From Shumkonia mesophila (lineage in GTDB: Bacteria; Pseudomonadota; Alphaproteobacteria; Rhodospirillales; Shumkoniaceae): 64,000 nucleotides of DNA. A program made the translations under genes and the position numbers. Shown here one piece after another: positions 1-10,950 of this stretch; the stretch's first letter is position 1; each line of letters starts with the position of its first letter. Below the pieces are notes generated by a model that was not told the origin of the DNA, did no database searches, and saw only the letters and a list, made by a program, of their open reading frames with translations. The DNA lies in NCBI RefSeq assembly GCF_026163695.1, contig NZ_JAOTID010000002.1, forward strand, positions 151,511-215,510, in the 5' to 3' direction.

Positions 1-704
1 TCCTGGAAGACGGCGTCCAACTGCATTCGCACGTCGTCGTCGAGGGGCGCACGCGGGTGGGCGCGAGAACCCGCATCTTTCCGTTCGCCTCCATCGGCCA
101 TATCCCGCAGGACCTGAAGTACAAGGGCGAGCCCTCGGAACTGGCGATCGGGCGCGACAACACCATCCGCGAGCACGTCACCATGAACCCCGGCACCGAG
201 GGCGGCGGCATGGTGACGCGGGTCGGCAACCACGGGCTGTTCATGGTGGGGGCGCATGTCGCCCACGACTGCCAGATCGGCGATCACGTCATCTTCGTCA
301 ACAACGCCACCCTGGGCGGCCACGTCGAGGTCGGCGACTGGGCCATCCTGGGCGGGCTGTCGGCCGTGCATCAGTTCGTGCGCATCGGCAAGCACGCCAT
401 GATCGGCGGCATGTCGGGCATCGAGGCGGACGTCATTCCCTACGGCACGGTGATCGGCAACCGGGCGCGCCTTTCGGGGCTCAACATCGTCGGGCTGAAG
501 CGCCGCGGCTTCTCGCGCGACGTCATCCACGCGCTGCGCAACGCCTATCGGCTGCTGTTCGCCCCGGAGGGGACGATGGCCGAGCGCCTGGACGACGTCG
601 CCCAGACGTACAGCGACAACGAGCCGGTCATGGAAATCGTCGGGTTCATCCGGGCGGCTTCGTCGCGGGCGCTTTGCCAGCCCGCCCTGGAAGATGCCGC
701 CTAA
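1..704 (+). CDS. lpxA: UDP-N-acetylglucosamine acyltransferase, 5'-truncated by window edge
   Basis: First acyl transfer of lipid A synthesis: moves a 3-hydroxyacyl chain from acyl-ACP to the 3-OH of UDP-GlcNAc in the cytoplasm. The open frame enters the window at base 3 with no start codon, so roughly the first 30 residues lie outside; about 230 residues are visible. The sequence shows hexapeptide-repeat left-handed beta-helix periodicity, the family's catalytic region (AHVAHDC, where the second His is the general base by comparison with E. coli LpxA), [13 protein letters not shown], and the helical C-terminal start [12 protein letters not shown]. It overlaps lpxI by 11 bp and is co-transcribed with lpxI and lpxB. 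Identification is firm. Confidence 0.97.
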   Translation, partial: LEDGVQLHSHVVVEGRTRVGARTRIFPFASIGHIPQDLKYKGEPSELAIGRDNTIREHVTMNPGTEGGGMVTRVGNHGLFMVGAHVAHDCQIGDHVIFVNNATLGGHVEVGDWAILGGLSAVHQFVRIGKHAMIGGMSGIEADVIPYGTVIGNRARLSGLNIVGLKRRGFSRDVIHALRNAYRLLFAPEGTMAERLDDVAQTYSDNEPVMEIVGFIRAASSRALCQPALEDAA

Positions 705-1542
705 GCTCGGCATCCTGGCCGGCGGCGGAACGCTGCCGGCCCTTCTGGTCGACACCTGCATCCGGTCGCAGCGGCCGTTTTTCGTGATCGCCTTCGCGGG
801 GCAGGCGGATGCCGCCCTGGTGGCGCCGCGCCCCGACGGCCGGCCCGTTCCCCACGCCTGGGTCAGGGTGGGCGCGGCCGGCCGCGCGGTGAAGCTGCTG
901 CGCCGCGAGGGCGCCGCCGAGTTGGTCATGGCCGGGCGCATGCGGCGCCCCGCGCTGATGACGTTGCGCCCGGACCTGTGGGCCCTGCGTTTCCTTCTGC
1001 GTCATTGCGGCCTCAAGCGGGGCGACGACGCCCTGCTGCGGGCCCTCATCGAGGCGCTCGGCGAGGAAGGCTTCGCCGTCGTCGGCGTCGATTCCCTGTT
1101 GCCCGACCTGCTGGCGCCGGCGGGCGTTCTGGGCGCCGTGCAGCCGGACGCCGCCGCCCTGGCCGACGTCGGGCTGGGCATCGAGGCGGCGCTTTCCATC
1201 GGCGCCCGCGACGTCGGCCAGGCGGCGGTGGCGCGCCACGGCCGGGTGATCGGGCGCGAGGGGCGCGAGGGCACCGACGCCTTGCTGGCCGCCTGCGCCG
1301 GCGAGCGACCGGCGGCGCCCTCGGGCGTGCTGGTCAAGATGGCCAAGCCCGGACAGGAACGGCGCGTCGACCTGCCGGCCATCGGCCCCGGCACGGTGGC
1401 GGCGGCGGCGCGCGCCGGTCTCGCCGGCATCGCGGTGGAAGCCGGGGGCGCGCTGCTGGTCGAGCGCGACGGGCTGATCGCGGCGGCCGACGCCGCCGGC
1501 CTGTTCGTCCTGGGCGTCGAGGCGGCGGAGCGACGGCCATGA
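694..1542 (+). CDS. lpxI: UDP-2,3-diacylglucosamine pyrophosphatase LpxI
   Basis: 282 residues. LpxI hydrolyses UDP-2,3-diacylglucosamine to lipid X and UMP, the step done by LpxH in E. coli; LpxI is the usual alphaproteobacterial replacement (family knowledge). Visible: N-terminal [11 protein letters not shown], the middle segment [10 protein letters not shown], and the C-terminal domain with [20 protein letters not shown], all typical of LpxI. The ATG at 694 lies inside the end of lpxA and the stop overlaps the lpxB start as ATGA, so translation of lpxA-lpxI-lpxB is probably coupled. The position between lpxA and lpxB independently supports the call. Confidence 0.95.
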   Translation: MPPKLGILAGGGTLPALLVDTCIRSQRPFFVIAFAGQADAALVAPRPDGRPVPHAWVRVGAAGRAVKLLRREGAAELVMAGRMRRPALMTLRPDLWALRFLLRHCGLKRGDDALLRALIEALGEEGFAVVGVDSLLPDLLAPAGVLGAVQPDAAALADVGLGIEAALSIGARDVGQAAVARHGRVIGREGREGTDALLAACAGERPAAPSGVLVKMAKPGQERRVDLPAIGPGTVAAAARAGLAGIAVEAGGALLVERDGLIAAADAAGLFVLGVEAAERRP

Positions 1543-2708
1543 CGACCGGCGCGGACATGCCCCCGCTCGTCTTCCTGGTCGCCGGCGAACCCTCCGGCGA
1601 CGCGCTCGGCGCCCGCCTGATGGCGGCGCTCAAGGCGCGCACCGGCGGTGCCGTGCGCTTCGCCGGCGTCGGCGGCGAGGGCATGGCGGACCAGGGACTG
1701 GACAGTCTATTTCCGATGGCCGAGTTGTCGGTGATGGGGGTCGCCGAAGTGCTGCCCCGGCTGCCGCGTATCCTCCGGCGGCTGGCCGAAACCGCCCGGG
1801 CGGCGCGCCGCCTGCGGCCGGCGGCGGTGGTGACCATCGATGCCCCCGATTTCTGCTTCCGGCTGGCCAAGCGCCTGCGCGGCGCCGGCATTCCGCTGAT
1901 CCACTATGTGGCGCCGTCGGTGTGGGCGTGGCGGCCGGGCCGGGCCCGCAAGATCGCCGGCTTCCTCGATCACCTGCTGGCCTTGCTGCCCTTCGAGCCG
2001 CCGTATTTCGAGCGCGAGGGGCTGGCCTGCACCTTCGTCGGCCACCCGGTGGTGGAATCGGGGGCGGATCTGGGCGACGGCCGGCGCTTCCGGGAACGCC
2101 ACGGCATCGCCGCCGGGGCGCCGCTCGTCTGCGTGCTGCCGGGCAGCAGGCGCAGCGAAACCGCGCGCCTGCTGCCGGTGTTCGCCCAGGCGGTGGCTGG
2201 GCTGCGGGCGAACCGCCCGGATCTCAGGGCCGTCGTCCCGGTGATCGGCGCCGTGGCCGACGAGGTGGCGCGGGCGGCGGCCGGTTGGCCGGTGCCGGCG
2301 ACGGTCGTCCACGGGCGCGCCGACAAGATCGACGCCTTCGCCGCCGCCGACGTGGCGCTGGCCGCCTCGGGGACGGTGGCCCTCGAACTGGCGATGGCGG
2401 AAACCCCGGCGGTGATCGCCTACCGGGTGAACCCGCTCACCGCCTGGCTGGCCCGCCGCCTGGTCCGCGTGCCCTACGCCAACCTGGTCAACCTGGTGCT
2501 CGACCGCCCGGCGGTGCCGGAACTCATCCAGGAGGACTGCCGGCCGGAGCGGCTGACCGCGGCGCTGGACGCCCTGTTCGTCGACGAGGCGGCGAGGCGG
2601 GCCCAGGTCGAGGCGGGGCGGGAAGCGCTGACCCGCCTGGGCCGTGGCGGCCCGTCGCCGGGCGAGCGGGCGGCGGCGGTGGTGCTCGACGTCATCGCGG
2701 GAAAGTAA
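1539..2708 (+). CDS. lpxB: Lipid-A-disaccharide synthase
   Basis: 389 residues. GT-B-fold glycosyltransferase that joins lipid X and UDP-2,3-diacylglucosamine into the beta-1,6 disaccharide at the inner face of the cytoplasmic membrane. Motifs seen: FLVAGEPSGD near the N-terminus, HYVAPSVWAWRPGR, LPGSRRSE, and ASGTVALELAMAETPAVIAYR in the nucleotide-binding half. The ATG at 1539 overlaps the lpxI stop by 4 bp; an in-frame ATG at 1557 is a less likely start. It is the last gene of the lpx run here and converges with gltA; the gap holds only REP-like repeats. Confidence 0.97.
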   Translation: MTTGADMPPLVFLVAGEPSGDALGARLMAALKARTGGAVRFAGVGGEGMADQGLDSLFPMAELSVMGVAEVLPRLPRILRRLAETARAARRLRPAAVVTIDAPDFCFRLAKRLRGAGIPLIHYVAPSVWAWRPGRARKIAGFLDHLLALLPFEPPYFEREGLACTFVGHPVVESGADLGDGRRFRERHGIAAGAPLVCVLPGSRRSETARLLPVFAQAVAGLRANRPDLRAVVPVIGAVADEVARAAAGWPVPATVVHGRADKIDAFAAADVALAASGTVALELAMAETPAVIAYRVNPLTAWLARRLVRVPYANLVNLVLDRPAVPELIQEDCRPERLTAALDALFVDEAARRAQVEAGREALTRLGRGGPSPGERAAAVVLDVIAGK

Positions 2709-2799
2709 TTTCGGGGACACTTTAATTTCGGGGACACTTTGTCTTAACTTCGGGGACACTTTTTTAAAGTGTCCCCGAAATTAAAGTGTCCCCGAAATT
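2707..2799. repeat. Five-copy REP-like palindrome, GTGTCCCC core
   Basis: Three direct copies of a 17-bp unit (AATTTCGGGGACACTTT at 2707-2723 and 2724-2740; a variant at 2746-2762) are followed by two inverted copies (2766-2782 and 2783-2799). Together they can form a long hairpin between the convergent lpxB and gltA genes. The same GGGGACAC core recurs near 10.9 kb and 42.3 kb. It resembles repeats mobilised by REP-associated tyrosine transposases (inference); it may also act as a two-way terminator. Confidence 0.85.
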
Positions 2800-2813
2800 G
2801 AGCGAAATCCGCG

Positions 2814-4160
<1,347 letters not shown>

Positions 4161-4335
4161 TGAATCTTTACCTCATCAACAAAATGAAATGGTCGCACTT
4201 GCCGTCGGGACCGAACGGTCCGCATGCGCGTCATTATTGTTGGGGCCATAGGGGCCCGGGCACGAATTCTATGTGGTCGGTGCCTGTGGCCGGTTCAATG
4301 TCCGGCGGTCATGCTTTCTGCCGCACGCAGGAACA

Positions 4336-4433
4336 CCCCCACCCCAACCCTCCCCCGTCAAGGGGGAGGGAGAAGGGCAGAGAGGCACCGTCATATCCCT
4401 CCCCCCTTTGTGGGGGAGGGCAGGGAGGGGGGC
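4336..4433. repeat. Composite G/C-rich intergenic palindrome
   Basis: Lies in the 4161-4487 gap between gltA and gltX; otherwise that gap shows only presumed gltA promoter sequence. Two hairpins, CCCTCCCCC/GGGGGAGGG at 4348-4370 and again at 4398-4420, are bracketed by CCCC-rich and GGGG-rich flanks, so the whole can fold as one larger palindrome. A copy with the same architecture lies at 22463-22564. It is a dispersed REP-like element with no coding potential that I credit. Confidence 0.8.
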
Positions 4434-4487
4434 CTGGCGCGCTACAAGCCGCGCGGCACACCCCAGCAGTGCAACCTGTTCCAAGCG

Positions 4488-5909
4488 TCAGGCTTCACTG
4501 TGACCGATGCCCTTCACGACGTCGTCGAGGCGTCCCAGCGTCTCCTCGGACCCCAGGATCTCCATCACGGCGAAGATGGGCGGCGACACGGTGGCGCCGG
4601 TCAGGGCGGCCCGGATGGGCTGGGCGACCTTGCCCAGCTTGAGGCCGGCGCCTTCGGCATGGGCGCGGGCCACCGCCTCCAGGTTCTCGGCCTTCCACGC
4701 CGTCACCGAGGCCAGTTGCCGGCGGATCTGGGCCAGCATGTCGCGGGCCTGGGCGTCCAGAAGGGCGGCGGCCGCCGCATCGACCGGCAGCGGCCGGCGC
4801 CGCACGTAGAAGGCGGCGCTGTCGGCCAGATCCACCAGGGTCTTGGCGCGCTCCTTCAGGGCCGCCATGCCGGCGAGCAGACGGTCCTCGGTTCCTTCCG
4901 CGAAGTCGGCCCCTAGACTGTCGCGCAGGCGGGGCAGGGTCAGGCCCACCAGACGCCGATCCTCGGCCTGGCGGATGTAATGGCCGTTGAGGTTGGTCAG
5001 CTTGGCCATGTCGAAGCGGGCCGGCGAGCGCAGCACGCCTTCGAAACCGAACCACTCGATGGCCTGCTCGGTGCCGATGATCTCGTCGTCGCCGTGGCTC
5101 CAGCCCAGGCGCAGCAGGTAGTTGCGCATGGCCTCGGGCAGGAAGCCCATGTCGGCGTAGTTGCCCACCGCCACCGCCCCGTGGCGCTTCGAAAGCTTCT
5201 TGCCGTCGGGGCCGTGGATCAGCGGCATGTGGGCGAAGATCGGCGGCTGCCAGCCCATGGCGTTGTAGATCTGGGTCTGGCGGAAGGCGTTGGTGAAGTG
5301 GTCGTCGCCGCGCACGGCGTGGGTCACCTCCATGTCGTGGTCGTCGACCACCACGGCCAGCATGTAGGTGGGGGTGCCGTCGGCGCGCAGCAGCACCATG
5401 TCGTCCATCTGGTCGTTGGCAACCCTGACCGTGCCCTGGATCAAATCGTCGATGACGGTCTCGCCCTCGCGCGGCGCCTTGAGGCGGATGGCCGGGGCCA
5501 CCCCGGCCGGGGCTTCCGACGGATCGCGGTCGCGCCAGCGGCCGTCATAGCCGGTGAAGCGGCCCTCGGCCGCCGCCTGCTCGCGCATGGCGGTCAGTTC
5601 CTCGGGCGTGCAGTAGCAGGGATAGGCCTTGCCGGCGGCAACCATCTGGCGGGCGACCTCGGCGTGGCGGGCGACGCGCGAGAACTGCGAGATCACCTCG
5701 CCGTCCCAGTCGAGCCCCAGCCAGGTCAGGCCGTCGAGGATGGCCTTCACCGCCTCCTCGGTCGAGCGGGCCCGGTCGGTGTCCTCGATGCGCAACAGGA
5801 ACTTGCCGCCGTTGTGGCGGGCGAACAGCCAGTTGAAAAGGGCCGTGTGGGCGCCGCCGACGTGCAGGAAGCCGGTGGGCGAGGGGGCGAAACGGGTGAC
5901 GACGGTCAT
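4488..5909 (-). CDS. gltX: Glutamyl-tRNA synthetase
   Basis: 473 residues. Class I aminoacyl-tRNA synthetase charging tRNA-Glu (many alphaproteobacteria carry two GltX paralogues, one partly serving tRNA-Gln; which one this is cannot be told). The HIGH-type signature is [20 protein letters not shown] at the N-terminus and the KMSKS-type loop is KKLSKRHGA. The frame stays open upstream to about 6113, but homology begins at [10 protein letters not shown], so I place the start at 5909. It is divergent from comEC across an 85-bp gap. Confidence 0.97.
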   Translation of the reverse strand: MTVVTRFAPSPTGFLHVGGAHTALFNWLFARHNGGKFLLRIEDTDRARSTEEAVKAILDGLTWLGLDWDGEVISQFSRVARHAEVARQMVAAGKAYPCYCTPEELTAMREQAAAEGRFTGYDGRWRDRDPSEAPAGVAPAIRLKAPREGETVIDDLIQGTVRVANDQMDDMVLLRADGTPTYMLAVVVDDHDMEVTHAVRGDDHFTNAFRQTQIYNAMGWQPPIFAHMPLIHGPDGKKLSKRHGAVAVGNYADMGFLPEAMRNYLLRLGWSHGDDEIIGTEQAIEWFGFEGVLRSPARFDMAKLTNLNGHYIRQAEDRRLVGLTLPRLRDSLGADFAEGTEDRLLAGMAALKERAKTLVDLADSAAFYVRRRPLPVDAAAAALLDAQARDMLAQIRRQLASVTAWKAENLEAVARAHAEGAGLKLGKVAQPIRAALTGATVSPPIFAVMEILGSEETLGRLDDVVKGIGHSEA

Positions 5910-5994
5910 GGTCTCTTTTGCTACTGTGACAAGAATGGATGGCGCGGACATGTAGCACATTCCGCCGCCGGTTGCAGTCAATTGGTGCGTCGGG

Positions 5995-8130
5995 ATGAGC
6001 GAAACCATCCTTCCGGAGGCGCCGCCGCGTGGCTTGGCCCGGCTGGCGGCCCGAATGGCCGACGAGCGGGAGCGCTGGGTGCTGTGGCTGCCGGTCGGCG
6101 TCGGGCTCGGCATCGGCGTCTATTTCGCGCTGCCGACGGAACCGCCGCCGTGGCCGGCGGCGGCTTTTCTTGTCGCGGTTCTCGCTGCCGTGGCGGCCGC
6201 TCGCCGCCGGCCGGGGCCGCGCCTTGCCCTGATCGGCTTGGCCGCCGTGGCCGCCGGCTTCGTCGCCGCCCAGGCCCGTACCGTGCTGGTCGAGGCGCCG
6301 ATGCTGGAGCGGCGCATCGGCCCGCTGACGGTGGAGGGGCGGGTGATCGAGGTCGAGCCGCTGGGCCGCGGCCGCCGAATCCTGCTCGACGAGTTGGAAG
6401 GGACCGGGATGGCCGCCGAGGCGCGGCCTCATCGGGTCCGCATCCGGCTGGGAAGCGAACCGCCGCTGGCGCCGGGGCAACGCATCCGCGTGCGCGCCGT
6501 ATTGAGCCCGCCGCCGGCCCCGGCCGTGCCCGGCGCCTTCGATTTCCAGCGCCAGTCCTATTTCCGCGGTTTGGGCGCCGTGGGGTTCGCCATGGGCCGG
6601 GCCGAGGCGATCGGGCCGGGCGACGCCGGCTCGCCCGCCCTCGCCTTGGCGGCCCTGCGCCAGAGGATCGGCGAGCGCATCGCCGCCGGCCTGGAGGGGA
6701 CGGCGGGCGCCATGGCCCGCGCGCTGATGACCGGCGAGCGGGGCGCCATTCCCGAGGACGTGCTGGCCGCCATGCGCGATTCCGGGTTGGCCCACCTGCT
6801 GGCCATCTCGGGCCTGCACATCGGGTTGGTGGCGGGAATCCTCTTCGTCGGCCTGCGCGCCGCCCTGGCCCTGGTGCCCTTCGTCGCGCTGCGCTTTCCC
6901 ATCAAGAAATGGGCGGCAGCGGTGGCGCTGCCGGGCGCGTTTGCCTATGCCCTGATCAGCGGCTCGACGGTACCGACCCAGCGGGCCTTCCTGATGCTGG
7001 GCCTGGTGCTGCTGGCCGTGCTGCTCGACCGCCGGGGCCTCTCCATCCGCACGGTGGCGTGGGCGGCGCTGGCCATCCTGCTTTTGCAGCCCGAAAGCCT
7101 GCTGGGCGCCAGCTTCCAGCTGTCGTTCGCCGCCGTCATCGCCCTGATCGCCGCCTACGAGGAGATCGCCGAGCGCCGTTTCCGCGACGAGGGGCGGCGG
7201 CGCGGCTGGCCGGGAAGGGTTTTGCTTTACGTCGGCGGCGTGGCGCTGAGCAGCCTGATCGCCGGTGCCGCCACCACCCCCTTCGCGCTCTATCACTTCA
7301 ACCGCGTGGCCGCCTTCGGGCTGGCCGCCAACATGGCGGCGGTGCCGCTGACCGCCCTGTGGGTGATGCCGTGGGCGGTGGTTTCCTTCGCGCTGATGCC
7401 GTTCGGCCTCGAGGCCCTGGCGCTGGCGCCGATGGGCTGGGGGGTGGAGGCGATCATCGCCGTCGCCCGTGAGGTGGCCGCGTGGCCGGGCGCGGTGACC
7501 CTGTTGCCGGCCATGCCGACGGCGGGCCTGGTCGCCGTCGGCATCGGCGGCCTGTGGCTGGCCCTGTGGCGGGGACGCTGGCGGCTGTGGGGGATCGCCG
7601 GCCTCGTCGGCGGGTTGGCCAGCGGGGTCTGGATGAACCCGCCCGATGTCCTTATCGACGACGCCGGCCGGCTGATGGCGGTGCGCGCCGCCGATGGCAC
7701 GCTTGCCGTTTCCAGCCGGCGGCTCGGCCGCTTCGATGCCGAGGTGTGGCTGCGCCGGGCCGGCCAGGAAAAGGCGCCGGCCGCTTGGCCGGCCAACGGC
7801 ACGGCCGGCCCGGAGGGCGGCAACCTCGCCTGCGACGCCGTCGGTTGCATTTACCGGGCACGGGGCCACACCGTCGCCCTGGTGCGCGACGAGGGGGCGT
7901 TGGCCGAGGACTGCCGCGTCGCCGACGTGGTGGTGGCGACGGTGCCGGTGCGCCGGCCCTGCCCGTCGGCCGCCGTGGTGATCGACCGCTTCGACCTGTG
8001 GCGCGACGGCGCCCATGCCCTGTGGCTGACCGAACTCGCCGTCCGGGTGAAAAGCGTCAACGGCGAGCGTGGCCGTAGGCCATGGGTGGTGCGGCCGCGG
8101 GCCCGCCGCCCAGCGGGGCTTGGCAACTGA
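5995..8130 (+). CDS. comEC: ComEC/Rec2-family DNA-uptake channel
   Basis: 711 residues, an integral membrane protein predicted to conduct single-stranded DNA across the inner membrane during natural transformation. There are N-terminal membrane segments (about residues 20-90), then a soluble OB-like region, then the Competence domain with the marker [14 protein letters not shown] near residues 263-276 and many hydrophobic helices to about residue 540. The C-terminal ~150 residues follow the position of the metallo-beta-lactamase-like domain, but I see no HxHxD metal motif, so nuclease activity looks absent. It lies next to gltX and is divergently transcribed. Confidence 0.93.
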   Translation: MSETILPEAPPRGLARLAARMADERERWVLWLPVGVGLGIGVYFALPTEPPPWPAAAFLVAVLAAVAAARRRPGPRLALIGLAAVAAGFVAAQARTVLVEAPMLERRIGPLTVEGRVIEVEPLGRGRRILLDELEGTGMAAEARPHRVRIRLGSEPPLAPGQRIRVRAVLSPPPAPAVPGAFDFQRQSYFRGLGAVGFAMGRAEAIGPGDAGSPALALAALRQRIGERIAAGLEGTAGAMARALMTGERGAIPEDVLAAMRDSGLAHLLAISGLHIGLVAGILFVGLRAALALVPFVALRFPIKKWAAAVALPGAFAYALISGSTVPTQRAFLMLGLVLLAVLLDRRGLSIRTVAWAALAILLLQPESLLGASFQLSFAAVIALIAAYEEIAERRFRDEGRRRGWPGRVLLYVGGVALSSLIAGAATTPFALYHFNRVAAFGLAANMAAVPLTALWVMPWAVVSFALMPFGLEALALAPMGWGVEAIIAVAREVAAWPGAVTLLPAMPTAGLVAVGIGGLWLALWRGRWRLWGIAGLVGGLASGVWMNPPDVLIDDAGRLMAVRAADGTLAVSSRRLGRFDAEVWLRRAGQEKAPAAWPANGTAGPEGGNLACDAVGCIYRARGHTVALVRDEGALAEDCRVADVVVATVPVRRPCPSAAVVIDRFDLWRDGAHALWLTELAVRVKSVNGERGRRPWVVRPRARRPAGLGN

Positions 8131-8155
8131 GCGGGCAGGGGCCACATCAGACCCC

Positions 8156-8839
8156 ATGAGCAGGGAACTCCCGCCGGCGAAGGGATGGCGCGTGAAGATC
8201 GCGCTGGCCGGGGTTGTCTTTGCCCTGCCGTCCCTTGGCGTTCAATCTGCGGCCGTGTCGCCGGCCTTCACACCCGCCGACATCCTGACTTGGCGTCCCG
8301 AATCCTTCCACGGCGAAACTCGCTATGAGGCGGCCGACGTCGATGCGATGGCCGCGGTGCTTGCCTCCTGCGACGGCTCGGCTTCGGGGCTGGTGCTGGA
8401 GCGGCGCATCGACCTTAAGAAAACGCCGCTGGTCGAATGGTCGTGGGGGATCGAGGGCGTGTTCCCCGACGGCGCCGACGAGGCCCGCAAGGAGGGCGAC
8501 GACTACCCGGCCCGCCTCTATTTCGTCAGGAAGGGCGGCTTCAACCCGTTCGCCACCCGGGCCATCAACTACGTCTGGGCCAGCGCCAAGCCGGCCGGCG
8601 CCGACTGGCCCAACGCCTTTACCGCCAACGCCCATATCGTCGCCGTGCGATCAGGGCCGCCCAAGGCGCCGATGGGCTGGGTGACCGAGCGGCGCAACCT
8701 GCGCGACGATTTCAGGCGCTACCACGGCCTCGACATCGACGCCATCGACGCCGTGGCCATTATGACCGATTGCGACAACCGCGCCGCCACGGCCTCGGCC
8801 TGGTACGGCGGCGTGCGCTTCCTGCCCGAGGAGGGGTAG
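8156..8839 (+). CDS. DUF3047-like exported protein
   Basis: 227 residues. The N-terminal hydrophobic stretch (residues ~13-32) looks like a signal peptide, suggesting a periplasmic protein. The body resembles the DUF3047 family: a W-rich segment (VEWSWGIEGVFP), DDYPARLYFV, NYVWA, and a C-terminal IDAVAIMTDCDN motif followed by a beta-strand ending GGVRFLP. Families of this kind are usually annotated without function and I do not assign one. The ATG at 8156 fits the signal peptide better than an in-frame start about 29 codons upstream. It follows comEC by 25 bp and precedes the ABM-like gene by 22 bp, so it may be co-transcribed with both. Confidence 0.8.
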   Translation: MSRELPPAKGWRVKIALAGVVFALPSLGVQSAAVSPAFTPADILTWRPESFHGETRYEAADVDAMAAVLASCDGSASGLVLERRIDLKKTPLVEWSWGIEGVFPDGADEARKEGDDYPARLYFVRKGGFNPFATRAINYVWASAKPAGADWPNAFTANAHIVAVRSGPPKAPMGWVTERRNLRDDFRRYHGLDIDAIDAVAIMTDCDNRAATASAWYGGVRFLPEEG

Positions 8840-8861
8840 GGTACGAAACGAGGAGGATGCC

Positions 8862-9233
8862 ATGACGGATGCCCGCCACCTTTTGCGCCCCGCCATCGCC
8901 CGCATCTGGCGCGGCCGCACCGAGGCGGCCAAGGCCGACGCCTACGCGGCGTATCTCTATGAGGAGGGCGTCAAGCCGCTGGCCGGGAAGGCGCTGGGCG
9001 TGCAGATGTTCCGCGAGGACCGGCCCGGGGAAACGGAGTTCGTCACCATCTCCTATTGGGAGAGCGTCGAGGCCATGTCGCGCTTCGCCGGGCCGGACCC
9101 CCGGCGCATCCATCACCTTAAGCGCGACGCCGAGTTTCTGATCGAACTGCCGGAAGGCGTGCAGGTCCTCGATATCGTGACGGTGTTGGGGCGAACGGGG
9201 GACAACCAGCAGGATCCAAGCCCCCTCGCGTAA
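8862..9233 (+). CDS. Antibiotic biosynthesis monooxygenase (ABM)-like small protein
   Basis: 123 residues, about the size of a single ferredoxin-like ABM domain. The visible pattern IARIWRGRT...YAAYLYEEGV, a central EFVTISYWESVEAMSRFAG, and a C-terminal FLIELPEGVQVLDIV is typical of the fold used by heme-degrading and quinol monooxygenases and by many uncharacterised relatives. No substrate can be inferred. An ATG with an upstream GAGGA site begins it at 8862. It probably shares a transcript with the DUF3047-like gene and converges with the next gene, only 5 bp away. Confidence 0.7.
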   Translation: MTDARHLLRPAIARIWRGRTEAAKADAYAAYLYEEGVKPLAGKALGVQMFREDRPGETEFVTISYWESVEAMSRFAGPDPRRIHHLKRDAEFLIELPEGVQVLDIVTVLGRTGDNQQDPSPLA

Positions 9234-9238
9234 ACCCG

Positions 9239-9820
9239 TTACTTGTAGGATGTAAACTCGACTGACTTAAGCAACCGCTCTCCCATCGCCCTGAACTGCG
9301 GAAATTCAACGCCGGAAGGTCCCTTCCTGGAGAATTCGACGAAGATGCCGACTGATGGATTTCCCGGGTGGATGCAATTCATTCCATAGTACTCGATCAT
9401 AGTAAACGCGCCTCCGCGTTTAGCCGCGAAGTCTTTAGCCGCGGATTCATGTTTGACGCAGGTTTCTGATCGCTCGGCATACCACTGTTCATCATTCCTG
9501 ATGACTTCGAACGTTCCTGTTTTCGGTTCGTTGGCACGTCCGGATTTCACGAAGTTTAAAAATCCCTCCGGTACATCAAATGCGGGAACGTTGTAGGTGC
9601 CGATGGCCGTTATCAGGGTTTCATTCGGCGAATTTCCGCGCGCGCCAAGCATTACTTGGTAGGTCGACTGAACGAGTACGGTCCACGACCTGCCTTCGGG
9701 AACAGCGAACGAAATACCAAGTTGCGTGATCCTGGTGCCGCCGGCGACCTGCGGCCCTTGAGGCACAGCCACGCACGCACTTATCGTTAACAGCAGGAAG
9801 CCGACGACGATTCTTCTCAT
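9239..9820 (-). CDS. Putative lipoprotein of unknown function
   Basis: 193 residues. It starts MRRIVVGFLLLTISACVAVP, a short basic n-region, hydrophobic core and lipobox-like ISAC, so Cys16 is the probable lipidated residue. The mature part has no motif I recognise. It contains several Trp/Tyr and two further Cys (in ETCVKHESA and GMNCIHPG), possibly a disulfide. The start at 9820 follows a GGGAG site; a longer frame upstream lacks the signal sequence at its N-terminus. Base composition is clearly less G/C-rich than its neighbours, suggesting recent acquisition. It converges with the ABM-like gene. Confidence 0.65.
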   Translation of the reverse strand: MRRIVVGFLLLTISACVAVPQGPQVAGGTRITQLGISFAVPEGRSWTVLVQSTYQVMLGARGNSPNETLITAIGTYNVPAFDVPEGFLNFVKSGRANEPKTGTFEVIRNDEQWYAERSETCVKHESAAKDFAAKRGGAFTMIEYYGMNCIHPGNPSVGIFVEFSRKGPSGVEFPQFRAMGERLLKSVEFTSYK

Positions 9821-9949
9821 GGCAACTCCCCCACGCCATGCCAAGCGCACGTTAAGGTAGAGCGACAACCGCCATTTTACCAGGGGATCGTATCCGATGC
9901 CCTCCGTGCGGAGGCACAACCCGCATTCCCATGACGCGATCGACGGCCG

Positions 9950-10648
9950 TTAGTACTTGCGAATCAGTCCCACCAGTTTGCCCTGCACCTGGACCTGGTC
10001 GGGGCCGAAGATGCGGGTTTCGTATTTCTTGTTGGCGGGCTCCAGCGCGATGGAATCGCCGCGCCGGCGCAGGCGTTTCAGCGTCACCTCGGTATTCTCG
10101 ACCAGGGCGACGACGATGGTGCCGTTGTCGGCGGTTTCGCAGCGCTGGATGACCACGGTGTCGCCGTCCTCGATGCCGGCGTCGATCATCGAATCGCCAT
10201 CGACGCTGAGCGCGTAATGCTCGCCGGTGCCGAGCAGGGAAGCCGGCACGTCGATGGAGGCCGTGTTGTCGCGCATCGCCTCGATGGGCGTGCCGGCGGC
10301 GATCAGGCCATAGAGCGGCAGTTCCACGGCCCCGGCCTCGGGCCGGGCGGCGCGGGCGGTCGAGGGCTTGAACTGGCCGCGGATGACCTTGGGGGCGAAG
10401 GCGCCGCGCGAGGCGCCATTGGGGGCCTCGGCGTTTTCCGGCAGCTTGAGGACTTCGAGCGCGCGGGCGCGGTGCGGCAGGTGGCGGATGAAGCCGCGCT
10501 CCTCGAGCCCGGTGATCAGCCGGTGGATGCCGGATTTCGAGCGCAGGCTCAAGGCCTCCTTCATCTCCTCGAAGGAGGGCGAGACGCCTTTGCTCTTCAG
10601 GTGATCGTTGATGTAGACGAGGAGTTCGTACTGCTTGCGGGTCAGCAT
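9950..10648 (-). CDS. lexA: LexA repressor
   Basis: 232 residues. SOS repressor with N-terminal winged helix (residues 1-65) and a C-terminal serine-protease-like domain that self-cleaves with RecA-ssDNA. The cleavage site is Ala118-Gly119 (GLIAAGTP), nucleophile Ser153 (DGDSMI), and general-base Lys191 (VTLKRL); all are intact. The start at 10648 gives the standard [11 protein letters not shown]-terminus. The upstream region contains a perfect GTTC-N7-GTTC site, consistent with autoregulation. It lies downstream of moeA in the same direction but is separated from it by about 300 bp holding its own promoter region. Confidence 0.97.
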   Translation of the reverse strand: MLTRKQYELLVYINDHLKSKGVSPSFEEMKEALSLRSKSGIHRLITGLEERGFIRHLPHRARALEVLKLPENAEAPNGASRGAFAPKVIRGQFKPSTARAARPEAGAVELPLYGLIAAGTPIEAMRDNTASIDVPASLLGTGEHYALSVDGDSMIDAGIEDGDTVVIQRCETADNGTIVVALVENTEVTLKRLRRRGDSIALEPANKKYETRIFGPDQVQVQGKLVGLIRKY

Positions 10649-10773
10649 GGTGTCACTCCGGGCCGCCACCCAGTTTCGCGGCGTGGCGGCGGTGCTGCGA
10701 TGCGTTCGACCCGGGGGCCCTCCGCCGCCGTCGCACGTCTGGCGTCACCCCGAAACCGGCACCACAAAATGTG

Positions 10774-10813
10774 GAACAAAAGCAAAACGTCGGCACATGT
10801 TCTAGTTTAGTTC
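10774..10813 (-). promoter_or_regulatory. LexA boxes upstream of lexA
   Basis: A perfect alphaproteobacterial SOS box GTTC-TAGTTTA-GTTC lies at 10799-10813. A second, imperfect box GAAC-AAAAGCA-AAAC lies at 10774-10788. Both are 125-165 bp upstream of the lexA start. GTTC-N7-GTTC is the established LexA target in this class, so autoregulation by two sites is likely. Confidence 0.85.
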
Positions 10814-10865
10814 TCGTGCCGGGTCAAGCGGCAATTTGGTGACGGGAGGCAGGGGTATTTCGGGG

Positions 10866-10950
10866 GTATTTTAGGGACACCATACTTAATTCCAGCGAAC
10901 CGAAGCAAGGCAGCCGACGGCGGGAATTAAGTATGGTGTCCCCAAAATAC
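10866..10950. repeat. REPIN-like inverted repeat, GGACACCATACTTAATT type
   Basis: Two 28-bp arms (10866-10893 and 10923-10950) are inverted with one mismatch around a 29-bp loop. The core is GGGACACCATACTTAATTCC. The distal arm ends at the last base of the moeA stop codon. The same arm recurs around 42.3 kb with an unrelated loop, which marks it as a mobile repeat unit and not a gene-specific site. Confidence 0.85.

Noticed and set aside
2707-2799. CRISPR-like array
   Set aside because: Units are 17 bp with no spacers of uniform length and two are inverted; no cas genes in the window.
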